NCBI RefSeq assembly: GCF_010672525.1 | Contig: NZ_JAAHGH010000084.1 | Location: 1 to 34,442 of the forward strand | Origin: Okeania sp. SIO2B3 | GTDB lineage: Bacteria > Cyanobacteriota > Cyanobacteriia > Cyanobacteriales > Microcoleaceae | Direction of reading: 5' to 3' | DNA: 34,442 nucleotides | In this document: piece by piece, positions 1 through 7,851 of the stretch | Position numbering within the stretch: the first letter of the stretch is position 1 | Layout of the letters: the number at the start of each line of letters is the position of its first letter | Translations under genes and position numbers: made by a program | Notes under the pieces: generated by a model | Seen by the model: only the letters and a program-made list of their open reading frames with translations | What the model was told of the DNA's origin: nothing | The model's database searches: none

Positions 1-183
1 TATTCGTTCAATGCGCTATGCTTAACCGCATGATACAGAATGGTAAACCCGAAAGTTATCAAGTATACATCTAGACTGCGCCTCTCCAGGGAGTCATCTG
101 CGATCGCCACTTTCATGCAACAAAGCCATTATTAATTATTAATTGTTAAATATATGTCGATAAATTAGAGGAACTTGATATAG

Positions 184-1128
184 ATGTCAAATCAAGATTT
201 TACCAAGAGATATTTACCTTTCAATGATCTTCAAAGTAATCTGAATAAACGAAATTTGGTGAATAATATTTTTGCCATAATTGGTTTGTTAGTAATTACG
301 GGAGCAATATTAATATTAGCTGCTTTAATCATTAAAATGATGATTGATGGCTTACCACGTCTAAATTGGAACTTCTTATTTTCTTTTCCTAGTAGAAAAC
401 CGGAAGAAGCAGGAATTTTATCAGCCTGGGTAGGTACTTGTTTAGTGATGTTAGTAACTACATTAGTAGCAGTGCCTTTAGGAGTTGCTTCTGGTATTTA
501 TCTAGAAGAATATGCTCGGAAAAATTGGATAGCCGATCTAATAGAAATTAATGTGACAAATCTTGCAGGTGTACCTTCAATTATTTATGGTTTATTAGCA
601 TTAGGATTTTTTGTTTATCAGTTAAATTTAGGAGAAAGTATTCTCACCGCAGGCTTAACTTTAGCCTTATTAATTTTACCTATAGTTATTGTCACTACTC
701 GTGAAGCTCTCCGCTCTATTCCAACTAATTTACGAGAAGCCGCTTATGCTCTTGGAGCAAGTAAGTGGCAAATGATTTGGGACCATCTTTTGCCTTACTC
801 TTTTGGTACTATTCTTACTGGTATAATTATTGGTTTATCACGGGCAATAGGAGAAACAGCTCCAGTTATTACTATTGGTGCATTGACATTTATTGCTTTT
901 TTACCAGAATCTCCGGTGAAAAGTGAATTTCCGTTTATTTCTTTTTCCTGGCTCCAAGCTCCATTTACATTAATGCCAATTCAGATGTTTAACTGGGTTT
1001 CTCGCCCACAGAAAGCATTTGAAATAAATGCAGCAGCAGCAGGTACTATATTAACTATTATGACTTTGACAATCAATACTCTAGCTATTTATTTACGTTA
1101 TTTAGTTCGTAAAGGTATCAAATGGTAA
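184..1128 (+). CDS. pstA: Phosphate ABC transporter permease PstA
   Basis: Inner-membrane permease that pairs with PstC to move phosphate into the cell, driven by PstB. The 314-aa product has a short cytoplasmic N terminus, a first membrane helix at about residues 28-52, further hydrophobic segments, and the binding-protein-dependent transport signature (EAA loop) at about 183-205, with [11 protein letters not shown] followed by a WDHLLP stretch that docks on the ATPase. Length is normal for the family. The ATG has a GAGG Shine-Dalgarno element about 12 bases upstream. It overlaps pstB by 7 bases, so the two are translationally coupled. The 183 bases upstream hold a HIP1 site but no recognisable end of pstC; pstC and pstS may lie outside the window. 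Family assignment is secure from the sequence. Confidence 0.95.
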   Translation: MSNQDFTKRYLPFNDLQSNLNKRNLVNNIFAIIGLLVITGAILILAALIIKMMIDGLPRLNWNFLFSFPSRKPEEAGILSAWVGTCLVMLVTTLVAVPLGVASGIYLEEYARKNWIADLIEINVTNLAGVPSIIYGLLALGFFVYQLNLGESILTAGLTLALLILPIVIVTTREALRSIPTNLREAAYALGASKWQMIWDHLLPYSFGTILTGIIIGLSRAIGETAPVITIGALTFIAFLPESPVKSEFPFISFSWLQAPFTLMPIQMFNWVSRPQKAFEINAAAAGTILTIMTLTINTLAIYLRYLVRKGIKW

Positions 1129-1916
1129 ACTTTTATAGAAACAAACAAGAATTAATTACTATAAAGCCCAAAGCAGAAGTAAAAAAACTGAATTTTTATT
1201 ATGGTTCATCCCATGTTTTAAAAAATATTAATTTGGTTGTAGCAGAAAAAAAAATTACTGCATTAATCGGACCTTCAGGGTGTGGAAAAACTACTTTATT
1301 ACGCTGCTTTAATAGGATGCATGATTTGTATCCAGGAAATTACTATGAAGGGGAAATATGGCTAGATTCTCTGAATATTTTGGCGAAAAATATTGACCCA
1401 ATAGAAGTACGAATGCGCATTAGTATGGTATTTCAAAAACCCAATCCGTTTCCCAAATCAATTTATGAAAATGTAGCTTATGGTTTGCGGGTGCGTGGTG
1501 AAAAAAAACGGAGTTTAATTGATGAAAAAGTAGAACAAGCTCTTCGAGGTGCAGCTCTTTGGAATGAGGTGAAAGATAGATTAAAAGAGGTAGCTTTTAA
1601 TTTGTCTGGAGGTCAACAACAACGTCTATGTATAGCTCGTGCTCTAGTAGGAGAACCTGAGATGATTTTATTGGATGAACCTACTTCTGCTCTTGACCCA
1701 ATTGCTACTGCTAAAATTGAAGAATTGATGAGTCAATTAAAAGAAAAGATAACTATTTTAATTGTGACTCATAGTATGCAGCAAGCTGCAAGATTATCTG
1801 ATTATACGGCGTTTATGTATTTAGGGGAATTGATAGAATTTAGTGAAACTAAAGATTTATTTGCTGACCCTAAAAATCAGAAAACAGAAGATTATTTGCA
1901 TGGCAGAATTGGTTAA
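1122..1916 (+). CDS. pstB: Phosphate ABC transporter ATP-binding protein PstB
   Basis: ATPase of the Pst high-affinity phosphate importer. Visible motifs in the 264-aa product: Walker [10 protein letters not shown] at residues 50-58, Q-loop Gln105 in VFQKPNPFP (typical of PstB), ABC signature LSGGQQQR at 161-168, Walker B MILLDEP at 181-187, and the switch His in IVTHSMQQA. The start ATG lies inside the last codons of pstA, which indicates an operon. No phoU follows: the next kilobase is repeat-rich and non-coding. The first about 17 residues before the core domain vary in the family. Regulation by phosphate starvation is expected from family knowledge; I saw no clear Pho box because the promoter is probably upstream of the window. 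Confidence 0.96.
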   Translation: MVNFYRNKQELITIKPKAEVKKLNFYYGSSHVLKNINLVVAEKKITALIGPSGCGKTTLLRCFNRMHDLYPGNYYEGEIWLDSLNILAKNIDPIEVRMRISMVFQKPNPFPKSIYENVAYGLRVRGEKKRSLIDEKVEQALRGAALWNEVKDRLKEVAFNLSGGQQQRLCIARALVGEPEMILLDEPTSALDPIATAKIEELMSQLKEKITILIVTHSMQQAARLSDYTAFMYLGELIEFSETKDLFADPKNQKTEDYLHGRIG

Positions 1917-2054
1917 TTGAAGAAGGAATAAGGAATAAGGAATAAGGAAGGAGGAAGGAGGAAGAAGGAAGAACCGAAGGACTAATACCTGAATCCTAAG
2001 AAATAGCCTAGCTATTTGTAGCAAAAATTTCTCAAATTGGTGTTATACCAAGGG
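1917..2054. other. Polypurine tract and fragment of repeat family E
   Basis: Directly after pstB comes a nearly pure purine strand of about 60 bases made of slipped copies of AAGGAAT, GGAGGAA and GAAGGAA. It is followed by a one-ended copy (about 1994-2041) of the family E terminus seen in full at 18637-18686, reading CCTAAGAAATAGCCTAGC, then TTTGTAGC. No terminator with a T-run was seen. Gene-free. Confidence 0.6.
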
Positions 2055-2198
2055 TCATTTCAGTTATCAGTTATCAGTACCTCTATTTAAAGTCAGAGGC
2101 TTGAAATATTGAACTTGATTTTTTTTCATCCCCTTGTAGAGCGGTAGCTCGCGGCGCAGCCAAGGGGAGGTTTCAGACCTTATTTTTTGGTGAAAAAA
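2055..2198. repeat. Dispersed repeat family I, copy 1
   Basis: Begins TCATTTCAG followed by two TTATCAG units, and later contains GAGGCTTGAAATATTGAAC. It carries a hairpin with arms CCCCTTG (2130-2136) and CAAGGGG (2161-2167) around a smaller GAGC-GGTA-GCTC hairpin. An almost identical sequence lies in opposite orientation at 30161-30416, which has about 100 extra bases inserted; diverged copies are at 6987-7155 and 13604-13735. Non-coding; mobile behaviour is inferred from copy number and position. Confidence 0.8.
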
Positions 2199-2263
2199 GA
2201 ATACTTTTCTTAGGTTAAATTTCAATTATTAAGTAATTAATACAGGTACAATAACATTTTTGA

Positions 2264-2506
2264 TAATTAGTACTTGCTGATTAAATATTAAAGCATTGAA
2301 AGATAAATATTTTAGCCTTTTTAGGTCTTGAAAAAGTGCCTGGTTTTCAGCTCTTGATGCTCAAAAAGTTAGGATTTTGAGCAGACAAGATTCTTACTCC
2401 CCTTTGTGTCCCTATGTCTGGTGAGTCCCCCCATCTCGTCGTCTGGTGCGTCTCCCCCTCCCCGTGTCCTACCCCCACAACCAATTTTTCAGCAAACCCT
2501 AATTAG
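2264..2506. repeat. Dispersed repeat family F, copy 1
   Basis: Left end TAATTAG then ACTTGCTGATTAAAT; right end TTTCAGCAAACCCTAATTA, which is an imperfect inverted copy of the left end. The interior has an AAAGATAAA(T/G)-TTTTAG-CTTTTT stretch shared with copies at 4133-4442 (opposite orientation) and 17812-18072. About 243 bp, with a C-rich segment near the right end. No ORF that could encode a transposase. Confidence 0.75.
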
Positions 2507-2975
2507 TAGGCCAGAGCGTGTATTAAAAAAGCAGTCAGCAGTCAGCAGTCAGTAAGATTATTTTTCTAAGCTGTTAAAAGCTGATAGCTAGTTAATTATT
2601 CTGATGTTTACCAAATAATTAATAATTAAATAATTCGTGCCTTAAAGCCTCCCCTTTTAAGGAGAAAAAAGCGGTCGTTTGCGGAGCATTCCGTAGGATG
2701 GGATGGCGAGGAAACCTGCCCCATATCCAATCGAGCAAGAGAAGAAATAATATTTCCTTATATTCAATTCCGTAACGGTTAAAACCTGAGGTAATTATCA
2801 ATTATCCATTAATGAATTCTTCCCTACTCCCCTACTCAAGAAAATGTAGCAAAAATTTATCTCCCTTGGTATTGAGAATTGTTTTACTGATACAATATCT
2901 CAGTTTTATGTTACTTTTACCAGAGAGTGAAACTTGAAGTTTCAAAAAAAATATTTAGTAAAGGAGTCAGAGAAA
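2507..2975. other. Gene-free spacer with family J palindrome and E-type end
   Basis: Contains triple CAGCAGT slippage (about 2530-2551), the element terminus AAAAGCTGATAGCTAGTTAA (about 2576-2595) that recurs at 7136-7155, and the J module TTGCGGAGCATTCCGTAGGA (about 2679-2698) in a context nearly identical to 30230-30300. Near 2845-2872 is an inverted E-family terminus ending CCCTTGGTAT. A short open frame across 2619-2801 exists only because the repeat is open; it shares its peptide with the copy at 30014-30298 and is not a gene. Confidence 0.6.
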
Positions 2976-3302
2976 ATGTCGCCAGAATATCTTATGGTAA
3001 TTACGACAACTTCCAGTAGAAAAGATGCGGATAATATAGCTAAATACTTACTTGAAAAAAGGCTAGCTGCTTGTATTCAAATTTTCAGCTCCATAACTAG
3101 CAGTTATTGGTGGAATGACAAAATATGTACAGATGAAGAATGGTTATGTTTGATTAAGACAAGTCAGAAAAATTATGAAACCTTAGAGAAAGCCATTAGA
3201 GAAGTTCACCCTTACGAAACCCCTGAAGTAATTGCTTTACCAATTCTAACTGGAAGCCAAGATTATCTCGCCTGGTTAGGCAATCAACTGGAAAATAATT
3301 AA
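2976..3302 (+). CDS. cutA: Divalent-cation tolerance protein CutA
   Basis: Small trimeric CutA1-family protein, ferredoxin-like fold, linked to copper and other divalent-cation tolerance; the exact biochemical role of the family is unsettled. The 108-aa product shows the family's signatures: ITTTSS..DA near the N terminus, LLEKRLAACIQIF (25-37), SSYWW (42-46), E-EW-CLIKTS (54-63), and HPYETPEVIALPI (78-90). I chose the ATG at 2976 because AAGGAG sits 9 bases upstream and the length then matches the family. An upstream in-frame TTG at 2934 would add 14 residues (MKFQKKYLVKESEK) with no ribosome binding site. The next gene follows after 74 bases on the same strand and may be cotranscribed. Confidence 0.93.
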   Translation: MSPEYLMVITTTSSRKDADNIAKYLLEKRLAACIQIFSSITSSYWWNDKICTDEEWLCLIKTSQKNYETLEKAIREVHPYETPEVIALPILTGSQDYLAWLGNQLENN

Positions 3303-3376
3303 CTTTAATGAGATAATTTATATTGTCTAAAAATAGGCTTTTTTGTGGAAAATTTCTGAGGAGTTAAGGTAAAGAA

Positions 3377-3859
3377 ATGAAAATTTTGCTGGGAGCAGAT
3401 ACTTATGGTTTTCACCTCAAGGAAGCAGTCAAACAACACCTACTTAATCAAGAGTTAGAAATAGAAGATGTAGGAATTAGCGATCGCTCGACTGAAACTC
3501 CTTACTATCAAATTGCTTCAGAGGTGGCCAAACGAGTAGGAAGCGATCGAGCATATCGAGGTATTTTGGTTTGTGGTACAGGCATGGAAATGGCCATCAT
3601 TGCCAACAAACACCCGAACGTCTATGCGGCTGTGTGTGAAAGTATTTATGCTGCCCAAAAATCCCGCTCTATTAATAACTCGAACATCTTAACTTTAGGA
3701 GGTTTGATTACCACTCCTCCAGTGGCCCAGGAAATCGTCAATAACTGGCTGAAGACTGAGTTTACCTCAGAATGGGAACCACCCATTCAAGAATGGTTGC
3801 ACAACTCAATGAAAGAGATTAGTCAGATCGAACAAGAACAATTTGGAACAAATAAATAA
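3377..3859 (+). CDS. RpiB/LacA/LacB-family sugar-phosphate isomerase, non-canonical
   Basis: Belongs to the family of ribose-5-phosphate isomerase B and galactose-6-phosphate isomerase subunits, which interconvert aldose and ketose phosphates through a cysteine base. In the 160-aa product Cys66 in the CGTGMEM loop matches the catalytic Cys66 of E. coli RpiB, and the anion-hole Thr/Gly loop is kept. Two histidines of canonical RpiB are not: the N-terminal GxDHxG is GADTYG (His to Thr9), and the His of the RQHND segment (His99 in E. coli) is Ile in SRSINNSN. It may therefore act on another sugar phosphate, or serve LacAB-like chemistry. Cyanobacteria normally use RpiA for the Calvin cycle, so this would not be the housekeeping enzyme. 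A GAGG-AG element precedes the ATG. Alignment was done by eye. Confidence 0.8.
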   Translation: MKILLGADTYGFHLKEAVKQHLLNQELEIEDVGISDRSTETPYYQIASEVAKRVGSDRAYRGILVCGTGMEMAIIANKHPNVYAAVCESIYAAQKSRSINNSNILTLGGLITTPPVAQEIVNNWLKTEFTSEWEPPIQEWLHNSMKEISQIEQEQFGTNK

Positions 3860-4132
3860 CATACAACAAGTATCGGTGTTTCTCTTCAATAAAGAAAGAG
3901 TCCTTTACTTTTCCGCCGTTATTTTCTAACAGATTTACAACGCTTTTTAGATGAATAAATCAGCTAGGAATAGATGGAGAATATCAACAGTGACTTTTAC
4001 TCCTCGATCATTACATATTGAGTACTCCCTAATTACCGAAAAATTGTGCTTTAAAGCCTCTTCTTTTAAGGGGATAAAAAGAAAAATTTTCATGATTAGT
4101 CAATCCTCTTCTTTTAAAGGAGAGGTAATTGT
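3860..4132. other. Gene-free spacer
   Basis: No convincing gene. Contains two related 30-40 bp segments around TTTAAAGCCTCTTCTTTTAAGG (about 4050-4072) and CCTCTTCTTTTAAAGGAGAGG (about 4106-4126), which resemble the middle of repeat family I. Short frames here on both strands fall in repeats and lack ribosome binding sites. Confidence 0.5.
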
Positions 4133-4442
4133 TAATTAGGGTTTGCTGAAAAAGTATTTTTGCGGGGGTAGGAGACAGGAGATAGGAGACAGGAGACAAC
4201 CCACCCCTCGCCCCTCCCCCTCCCAACCCACCCCTAACCCCTCCCAGGAGGGGAGGGGAGAAATGGGAATGTAGAGGAGGTAGAAGCTAAGTTTTGTCTC
4301 TTAATTTTTCTGCCCAACTCTTGCACAAAATGCTAGTTTTTTTGAGCTTTCTTGACGGAAAACAGGCACTTTTTTTTTACCTAAAACAGCTAAAACCTTT
4401 ATCTATCAATGCTTTTATATTTAATCAGCAAGCCCTAATTAT
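4133..4442. repeat. Dispersed repeat family F, copy 2 (inverted)
   Basis: Starts TAATTAGGGTTTGCTGAAAA and ends AATCAGCAAGCCCTAATTA, the mirror of copy 3 at 17812-18072. The interior carries GGAGACA/GGAGATA slippage (about 4171-4199), a C-rich block with several runs of four C (4201-4246) that could form a G-quadruplex on the minus strand, and the conserved AAAACAGCTAAAACCTTTAT segment. About 310 bp. Confidence 0.75.
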
Positions 4443-4525
4443 TAATTATTGAACATATTGCTTTTGAAATTATGTACCAATATTTATAGCAGTCGAAGAA
4501 AAGGTTAGGACATATCAAAAGCTTA

Positions 4526-4665
4526 TACCGTTTCACGGAATTCAAAAGTCAAAAGTCATGCATTATTATTTTATATCTCAAAACTTTGATACTTCACTAA
4601 TTTCAGCAAATTATTCGACATTTAAAGTTTGAAACTATTTGTAATATACTTTTTTCAAATTGGTA
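4526..4665. repeat. Dispersed repeat family D, copy 1
   Basis: A 140-bp element starting TACCGTTTCACGGAA and ending CAAATTGGTA. The second copy at 29559-29706 matches over its whole length, including CAAAACTTTGA/CCAAACTTTGA, TAATTTCAG(C/G)AAATTATT and GAAACTATTTGTRA. It ends exactly at the stop region of the DUF1350 gene (stop codon at 4666-4668), so that gene's 3' flank has been replaced by the element. A one-ended family G terminus (TATAGCAGTCGAAG, about 4485-4498) sits just upstream. Confidence 0.78.
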
Positions 4666-5652
4666 TTAAAACTCAGACAAAGCCAGATTTTTCCTTATTC
4701 CTTTTCTTCCTTCTTCTTCAACCAATAAATGTAAAGCTACTTGTTCTAAATATCTGTGAGAAATTGGCTGAATAAATTTATCTAAAGGATTCAAATCAAC
4801 AATATAGTTACCTATTTTTATTCCCACTGGTTCTAAATGTTTACCGAGAATTTCTTGATGTAATAACCCTTGATTTTTCAAGGTATTTATTAACCAAAGT
4901 ACATCACTTTTATCTTGAATTTCTTGACTTTTGTATCGATCTGTGATGCTACCTGCAACAGTATCTTGAGTAAAAGAAATCATAGAAATTAACTGAAATA
5001 AATCACTATGTTTAATCAAAGATTGGGTTTGTTTTCGATTGGGTTTTACTCCTAAACCAATTCGGTCTATTAATTTTGCTAAAGCAGGGATAGGTATAGC
5101 GCTATTTGTGTCACTAATATCTGGAGCGATTAACAAAGAATGCTGATTTAAAATGGTAGTTATACTGGGATGAATTTGATGGAAAATTCTTTCTATTTTT
5201 TCTATCTCGTGAACATCAGCATATTTTCTGAGTTTGTCTTGCCATCCATTTTCACTCAGGAATTCTAGCAGGACAATATATTTGCAGCCTAAACTATGAC
5301 CAACCCAAAAATATTTTGAGGGGTCAGTATAGATATTATTTTGATAACCCAATTTTTCAGCAAGTTCTGGCATGGCTTTTGCTAAAATACTTTGTTCTTT
5401 TAATAAACTAATAGCAATCGGCCAATGTTGGAAACTAAAGCGGAAAGGTAAAGCAATAATACTGTATCCTTGAGCATACATTTGACTTAAGAAATAGCGA
5501 TAAAAAATCGTTGGGAAACTGCCAAAAAAAGCTCCGCCGATAAATTGGATAATTCCACGAGGTTGAGGATGAAGTGCTACCCAACTAAAAGAAAGTGGTG
5601 TGAATTTTAAACTCATAATTTTATAGTAGGAAACAGGTTTTAATGAAGTCAT
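4666..5652 (-). CDS. DUF1350 family protein (alpha/beta-hydrolase-like)
   Basis: A 328-aa protein of the DUF1350 family, found mainly in cyanobacteria and plastid-bearing organisms, with no established function. Visible: a nucleophile-elbow-like GHSLG at 118-122 (Ser120), preceded by a beta strand KYFWV, and PRGIIQFIGGAFFGS (31-45), whose GG-F-G segment could form an oxyanion hole. The next stretch, YRYFLSQMYAQGYSIIALPFR, also fits an alpha/beta-hydrolase order. No signal peptide. The start is uncertain: the used ATG has no Shine-Dalgarno element, and a second ATG 12 codons later (MSLKFTPLSF) is as good and closer to where homology would be expected. Monocistronic, flanked by repeats on both sides. 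Confidence 0.82.
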   Translation of the reverse strand: MTSLKPVSYYKIMSLKFTPLSFSWVALHPQPRGIIQFIGGAFFGSFPTIFYRYFLSQMYAQGYSIIALPFRFSFQHWPIAISLLKEQSILAKAMPELAEKLGYQNNIYTDPSKYFWVGHSLGCKYIVLLEFLSENGWQDKLRKYADVHEIEKIERIFHQIHPSITTILNQHSLLIAPDISDTNSAIPIPALAKLIDRIGLGVKPNRKQTQSLIKHSDLFQLISMISFTQDTVAGSITDRYKSQEIQDKSDVLWLINTLKNQGLLHQEILGKHLEPVGIKIGNYIVDLNPLDKFIQPISHRYLEQVALHLLVEEEGRKGIRKNLALSEF

Positions 5653-5743
5653 AATTCAGAAGTTAGAAGTTCTTTTTGTCACCGGGATTTGAGCAAGTAT
5701 CCAAGTCAAATAACTTCCGTAAATTACTGTATAATTAAACCTT

Positions 5744-5891
5744 GGCGTTGCTGAATTGAAGTATGAATGTGCGATTTTTTGGTTCTGGTCAAGCCCCCTA
5801 AATCCCCCAAGTTTGGGGGACTTTTAGAGTTTTATCCCCCCCAATTTTGGGGGGTTAGGGGGGCAAAATTATACCCAGAATCAGCAACGCC
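5744..5891. repeat. MITE-like element, family H
   Basis: A 148-bp element with 11-bp perfect inverted ends GGCGTTGCTGA (5744-5754) and TCAGCAACGCC (5881-5891). It holds C-rich and G-rich arms around CCCCCTAAATCCCCCAA and TTGGGGGGTTAGGGGGGC that can fold back on each other. Similar GGCGTTGCTGA-ended elements are common in cyanobacteria (from memory). Only one copy is in this window. Confidence 0.78.
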
Positions 5892-5899
5892 TAAAACTT

Positions 5900-6045
5900 T
5901 TATAGCTCTATAAAATCTGACTTTTAACTTTTGACTTTTATTTGTTTTTATTTGTAGTTCTATAAAATCTGACTTTTGACTTTTATTTGTAGTTCTATAA
6001 AAACTGACTTTTAACTTTTGACTTTTAACTTTTAACTTTTAACTT
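5900..6045. repeat. Tandem heptamer tract (TGACTTT/TAACTTT)
   Basis: Repeated units of the form TTTTAACTTTTGACTTTTA, including two 40-50 bp near copies of TAGTTCTATAAAATCTGACT. The tract runs up to the stop codon of the ATP-grasp gene. Similar ACTTTTA runs occur at 9958-9983 and 30020-30040. Slippage-type low-complexity DNA. Confidence 0.7.
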
Positions 6046-6961
6046 TTAAAGATGCCAGTAATCTAGCTATGGCATTACTAATAGGTTGATTTGTTTCTTG
6101 CTGATAATATGTAAATCCTGGAGAAGGATTCACCTCAAAACAGTACCATTCGCCCTCTGGGGTTTCTCGCAAATCTATACCAGCTAAAGATAATTCCATT
6201 TCTGCCGCCATTAGTCTACATTTATTTTCTATATCTTCCGGTAAACGACAATTAAAAATTTCAGGAGCATTGGCAACTCCCGCGTAACGATAATCATCTG
6301 CAGCAGAACTAATAGCACAGGCAAATATATCTTCACCCACTACATGAACCCGATAATCCCTACCAGGTATATATTGTTGAAATTGAGTTGGACAAGAAAC
6401 AACATTATCCAAACGTTCCTCGTGTTCTGGTCGTAGCTGAGAAACCTTACTGCGGGTACTACTAACAGATTTGTAAATCACACTGCCATGGTTTTGCCAA
6501 AACTCATGTACCGCATTCGGAGTCGTAGTAACTAAAGTGTCAGGTACTTGAAATCCAAACTTACAAATTTGCTGTAACTGATACGGTTTAGAATTATTCG
6601 CTGCCATTGCTGAAAAGCGATTTAAAACTAAGGCAGAAGTAATTTCTACCCATGACAACAAAGCATTGTCTACTGCAGTCGCGTGTTGCCAAGCATAACT
6701 CTCAGCTCCTGCTTCCATGATTTCCGGAAGTCTGTAGGAGTTGTGGGGACGCAAATAAACTCCTGTGACTGCACTCAAGTCTATTTTGTGAGTAGAAGTC
6801 CAGATTTCCCCTGTAATTTTTTCCCCTACAGAAAGCTTAACTTCAGTTTCAAGAATTTCTCGTTGGTTGAGCAGTACATGAGGTATACCTAAATTTTGCA
6901 ATTCTTTCTGTACTGCTGCTAAAGGTGAATCTCCGGGTAGTCCCCACAACAGAATTAACAT
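6032..6961 (-). CDS. ATP-grasp (RimK-like) carboxylate-amine ligase
   Basis: A 309-aa ATP-grasp enzyme, expected to activate a carboxylate as an acyl phosphate and couple it to an amine or thiol. N-terminal pre-ATP-grasp domain about 1-115 (MLILLWGLPGD..., GVYLRPHN at 67-74). ATP-grasp core: nucleotide Lys164 in VIYKSVSS, QQYIPGRDYRVHVVG (195-209), and the metal-binding FEVNPSPG (275-282, Glu276 and Asn278). RimK-type layout resembles ligases that modify proteins or peptides; the substrate is unknown. GAGGAA lies just upstream of the ATG. It follows the degenerate ATP-grasp gene on the same strand after 186 bases that are filled by repeat I. Without the repeat the two would be nearly adjacent, so I infer one operon with the 258-aa protein. 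Confidence 0.88.
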   Translation of the reverse strand: MLILLWGLPGDSPLAAVQKELQNLGIPHVLLNQREILETEVKLSVGEKITGEIWTSTHKIDLSAVTGVYLRPHNSYRLPEIMEAGAESYAWQHATAVDNALLSWVEITSALVLNRFSAMAANNSKPYQLQQICKFGFQVPDTLVTTTPNAVHEFWQNHGSVIYKSVSSTRSKVSQLRPEHEERLDNVVSCPTQFQQYIPGRDYRVHVVGEDIFACAISSAADDYRYAGVANAPEIFNCRLPEDIENKCRLMAAEMELSLAGIDLRETPEGEWYCFEVNPSPGFTYYQQETNQPISNAIARLLASLKVKS

Positions 6962-6986
6962 TTTTTTTCCTCGTTAAAAAAAGCGG

Positions 6987-7155
6987 TCATTTCAGTTATC
7001 AGTTATCAGTACCTCTAGCTGTTCCGGACTCAACAATTCTGTGCCATAGTGACAGAGGATTTTAACGTAGTAGGGGCGAATGGTATTCGCCCAATGCTGA
7101 TAGCTGTTTGCGCAGCATTCCGGTACGGAAATGCTAAAAGCTGATAGCTAATTAA
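6987..7155. repeat. Repeat family I copy 2 inserted between two operon genes
   Basis: Starts TCATTTCAGTTATCAG and ends AAAAGCTGATAGCTAATTA, so the outer ends are loosely inverted. Inside are a perfect hairpin GGGCGAAT-GGT-ATTCGCCC (7074-7092) and the J palindrome GCATTCCGGTACGGAAATGC (about 7114-7133). The element's end overlaps the stop codon (TAG on the minus strand, 7148-7150) of the degenerate ATP-grasp gene, and its other end stops about 15 bases short of the ribosome binding site of the ATP-grasp gene. Confidence 0.75.
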
Positions 7156-7840
7156 AATACTCCAGAATGGCAGTAGCGATCGCTGGTTGAGAAATATCTG
7201 TCCACAAATTAGCATCAATAAATTCTGCATCAGCATCAGCTTTACTAAACTGAACAGTTAATAACTCAACTCCAGCAGCATCAGCAAGACATCTAGCTTG
7301 AGTTGCTAAGGTGGGGTCAACTTCACCAATACAACGCTTACCAACAACAGTTACTGTTGCGGAATATTTTGGAATTACTTCTGGCAAATTTTCCTTCCCT
7401 AGAGCAATATGTTGATGCAGAGGACGTACAAACATCCCCGCTTGAGCAGCAGCATAGATCCATTGGGGCGATCGCCAATTCGATCCAAGTAGACAAGTTG
7501 GTGTCGGTCGGTTGAGCATTGGGCATTTTAGTGTATTTAACCAGGAAACCAAAAATGCTGTCATTTCAGCAGCTACATAAGTGCGGTCGCTAGGAACAAT
7601 ATGAAAAAGTTCCTCTGGAAAAACTACAGGGAGGCGAGTTAACACACCTGTTATTTGTGCAACTTCTATAATTTTTCCTCCCACTACCGCCGTAGAATTT
7701 TTGGTATTTCCCAGATGGTGTCGCCACCCAACCACTGATAAATCTTCAGGGGTTAGTAGCGTTACACCATCAGTTGCCGAATGTTCAATAAAAGACCGAG
7801 CAGACTTGTCATATTTACTAGCAATAACAACAAGCACCAC
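7148..7840 (-). CDS. Degenerate ATP-grasp paralogue (probable pseudoenzyme partner)
   Basis: A 230-aa protein not recognised as a named family, but by eye it lines up with its neighbour ATP-grasp. ITGVLTRLPVVFPEEL (63-78) matches VTGVYLRPHNSYRLPE, and MLNRPTPTCLLGSNWRSPQW (108-127) matches VLNRFSAMAANNSKPYQL. VTVVGKRCIGEV (163-174) matches VHVVGEDIFACA, and FIDANLWTDIS (207-217) matches FEVNPSPGFTY. About 70 residues are missing around the nucleotide-binding Lys, and the ExN metal site is altered (D-A-N). It is probably not active alone and may support or scaffold the ATP-grasp. GTG start with AGGAG just upstream, only 11 bases after the preceding gene, indicating coupling. Its stop codon lies inside a repeat insertion, so the original C terminus may have been changed. 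Confidence 0.72.
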   Translation of the reverse strand: MVLVVIASKYDKSARSFIEHSATDGVTLLTPEDLSVVGWRHHLGNTKNSTAVVGGKIIEVAQITGVLTRLPVVFPEELFHIVPSDRTYVAAEMTAFLVSWLNTLKCPMLNRPTPTCLLGSNWRSPQWIYAAAQAGMFVRPLHQHIALGKENLPEVIPKYSATVTVVGKRCIGEVDPTLATQARCLADAAGVELLTVQFSKADADAEFIDANLWTDISQPAIATAILEYFN

Positions 7841-7851
7841 TCTACTCCTTT

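Noticed and set aside
1918-1979. Tandem purine repeats here and at 4171, 11472, 14154 and 29884 as possible CRISPR arrays
   Set aside because: Units are only 5-8 bases, contiguous and without unique spacers; no cas genes are present. They are slippage tracts.
2619-2801. 60-aa minus-strand frame sharing RHPILRNAPQTTAF with a 94-aa frame at 30014-30298
   Set aside because: The shared peptide is the translation of a dispersed repeat (families I and J) that happens to be open; no ribosome binding site, no domain, and the flanks differ.
7030-7236. 68-aa minus-strand frame at the end of the degenerate ATP-grasp gene
   Set aside because: Runs in another frame across the real gene and the inserted repeat; composition is that of the repeat.
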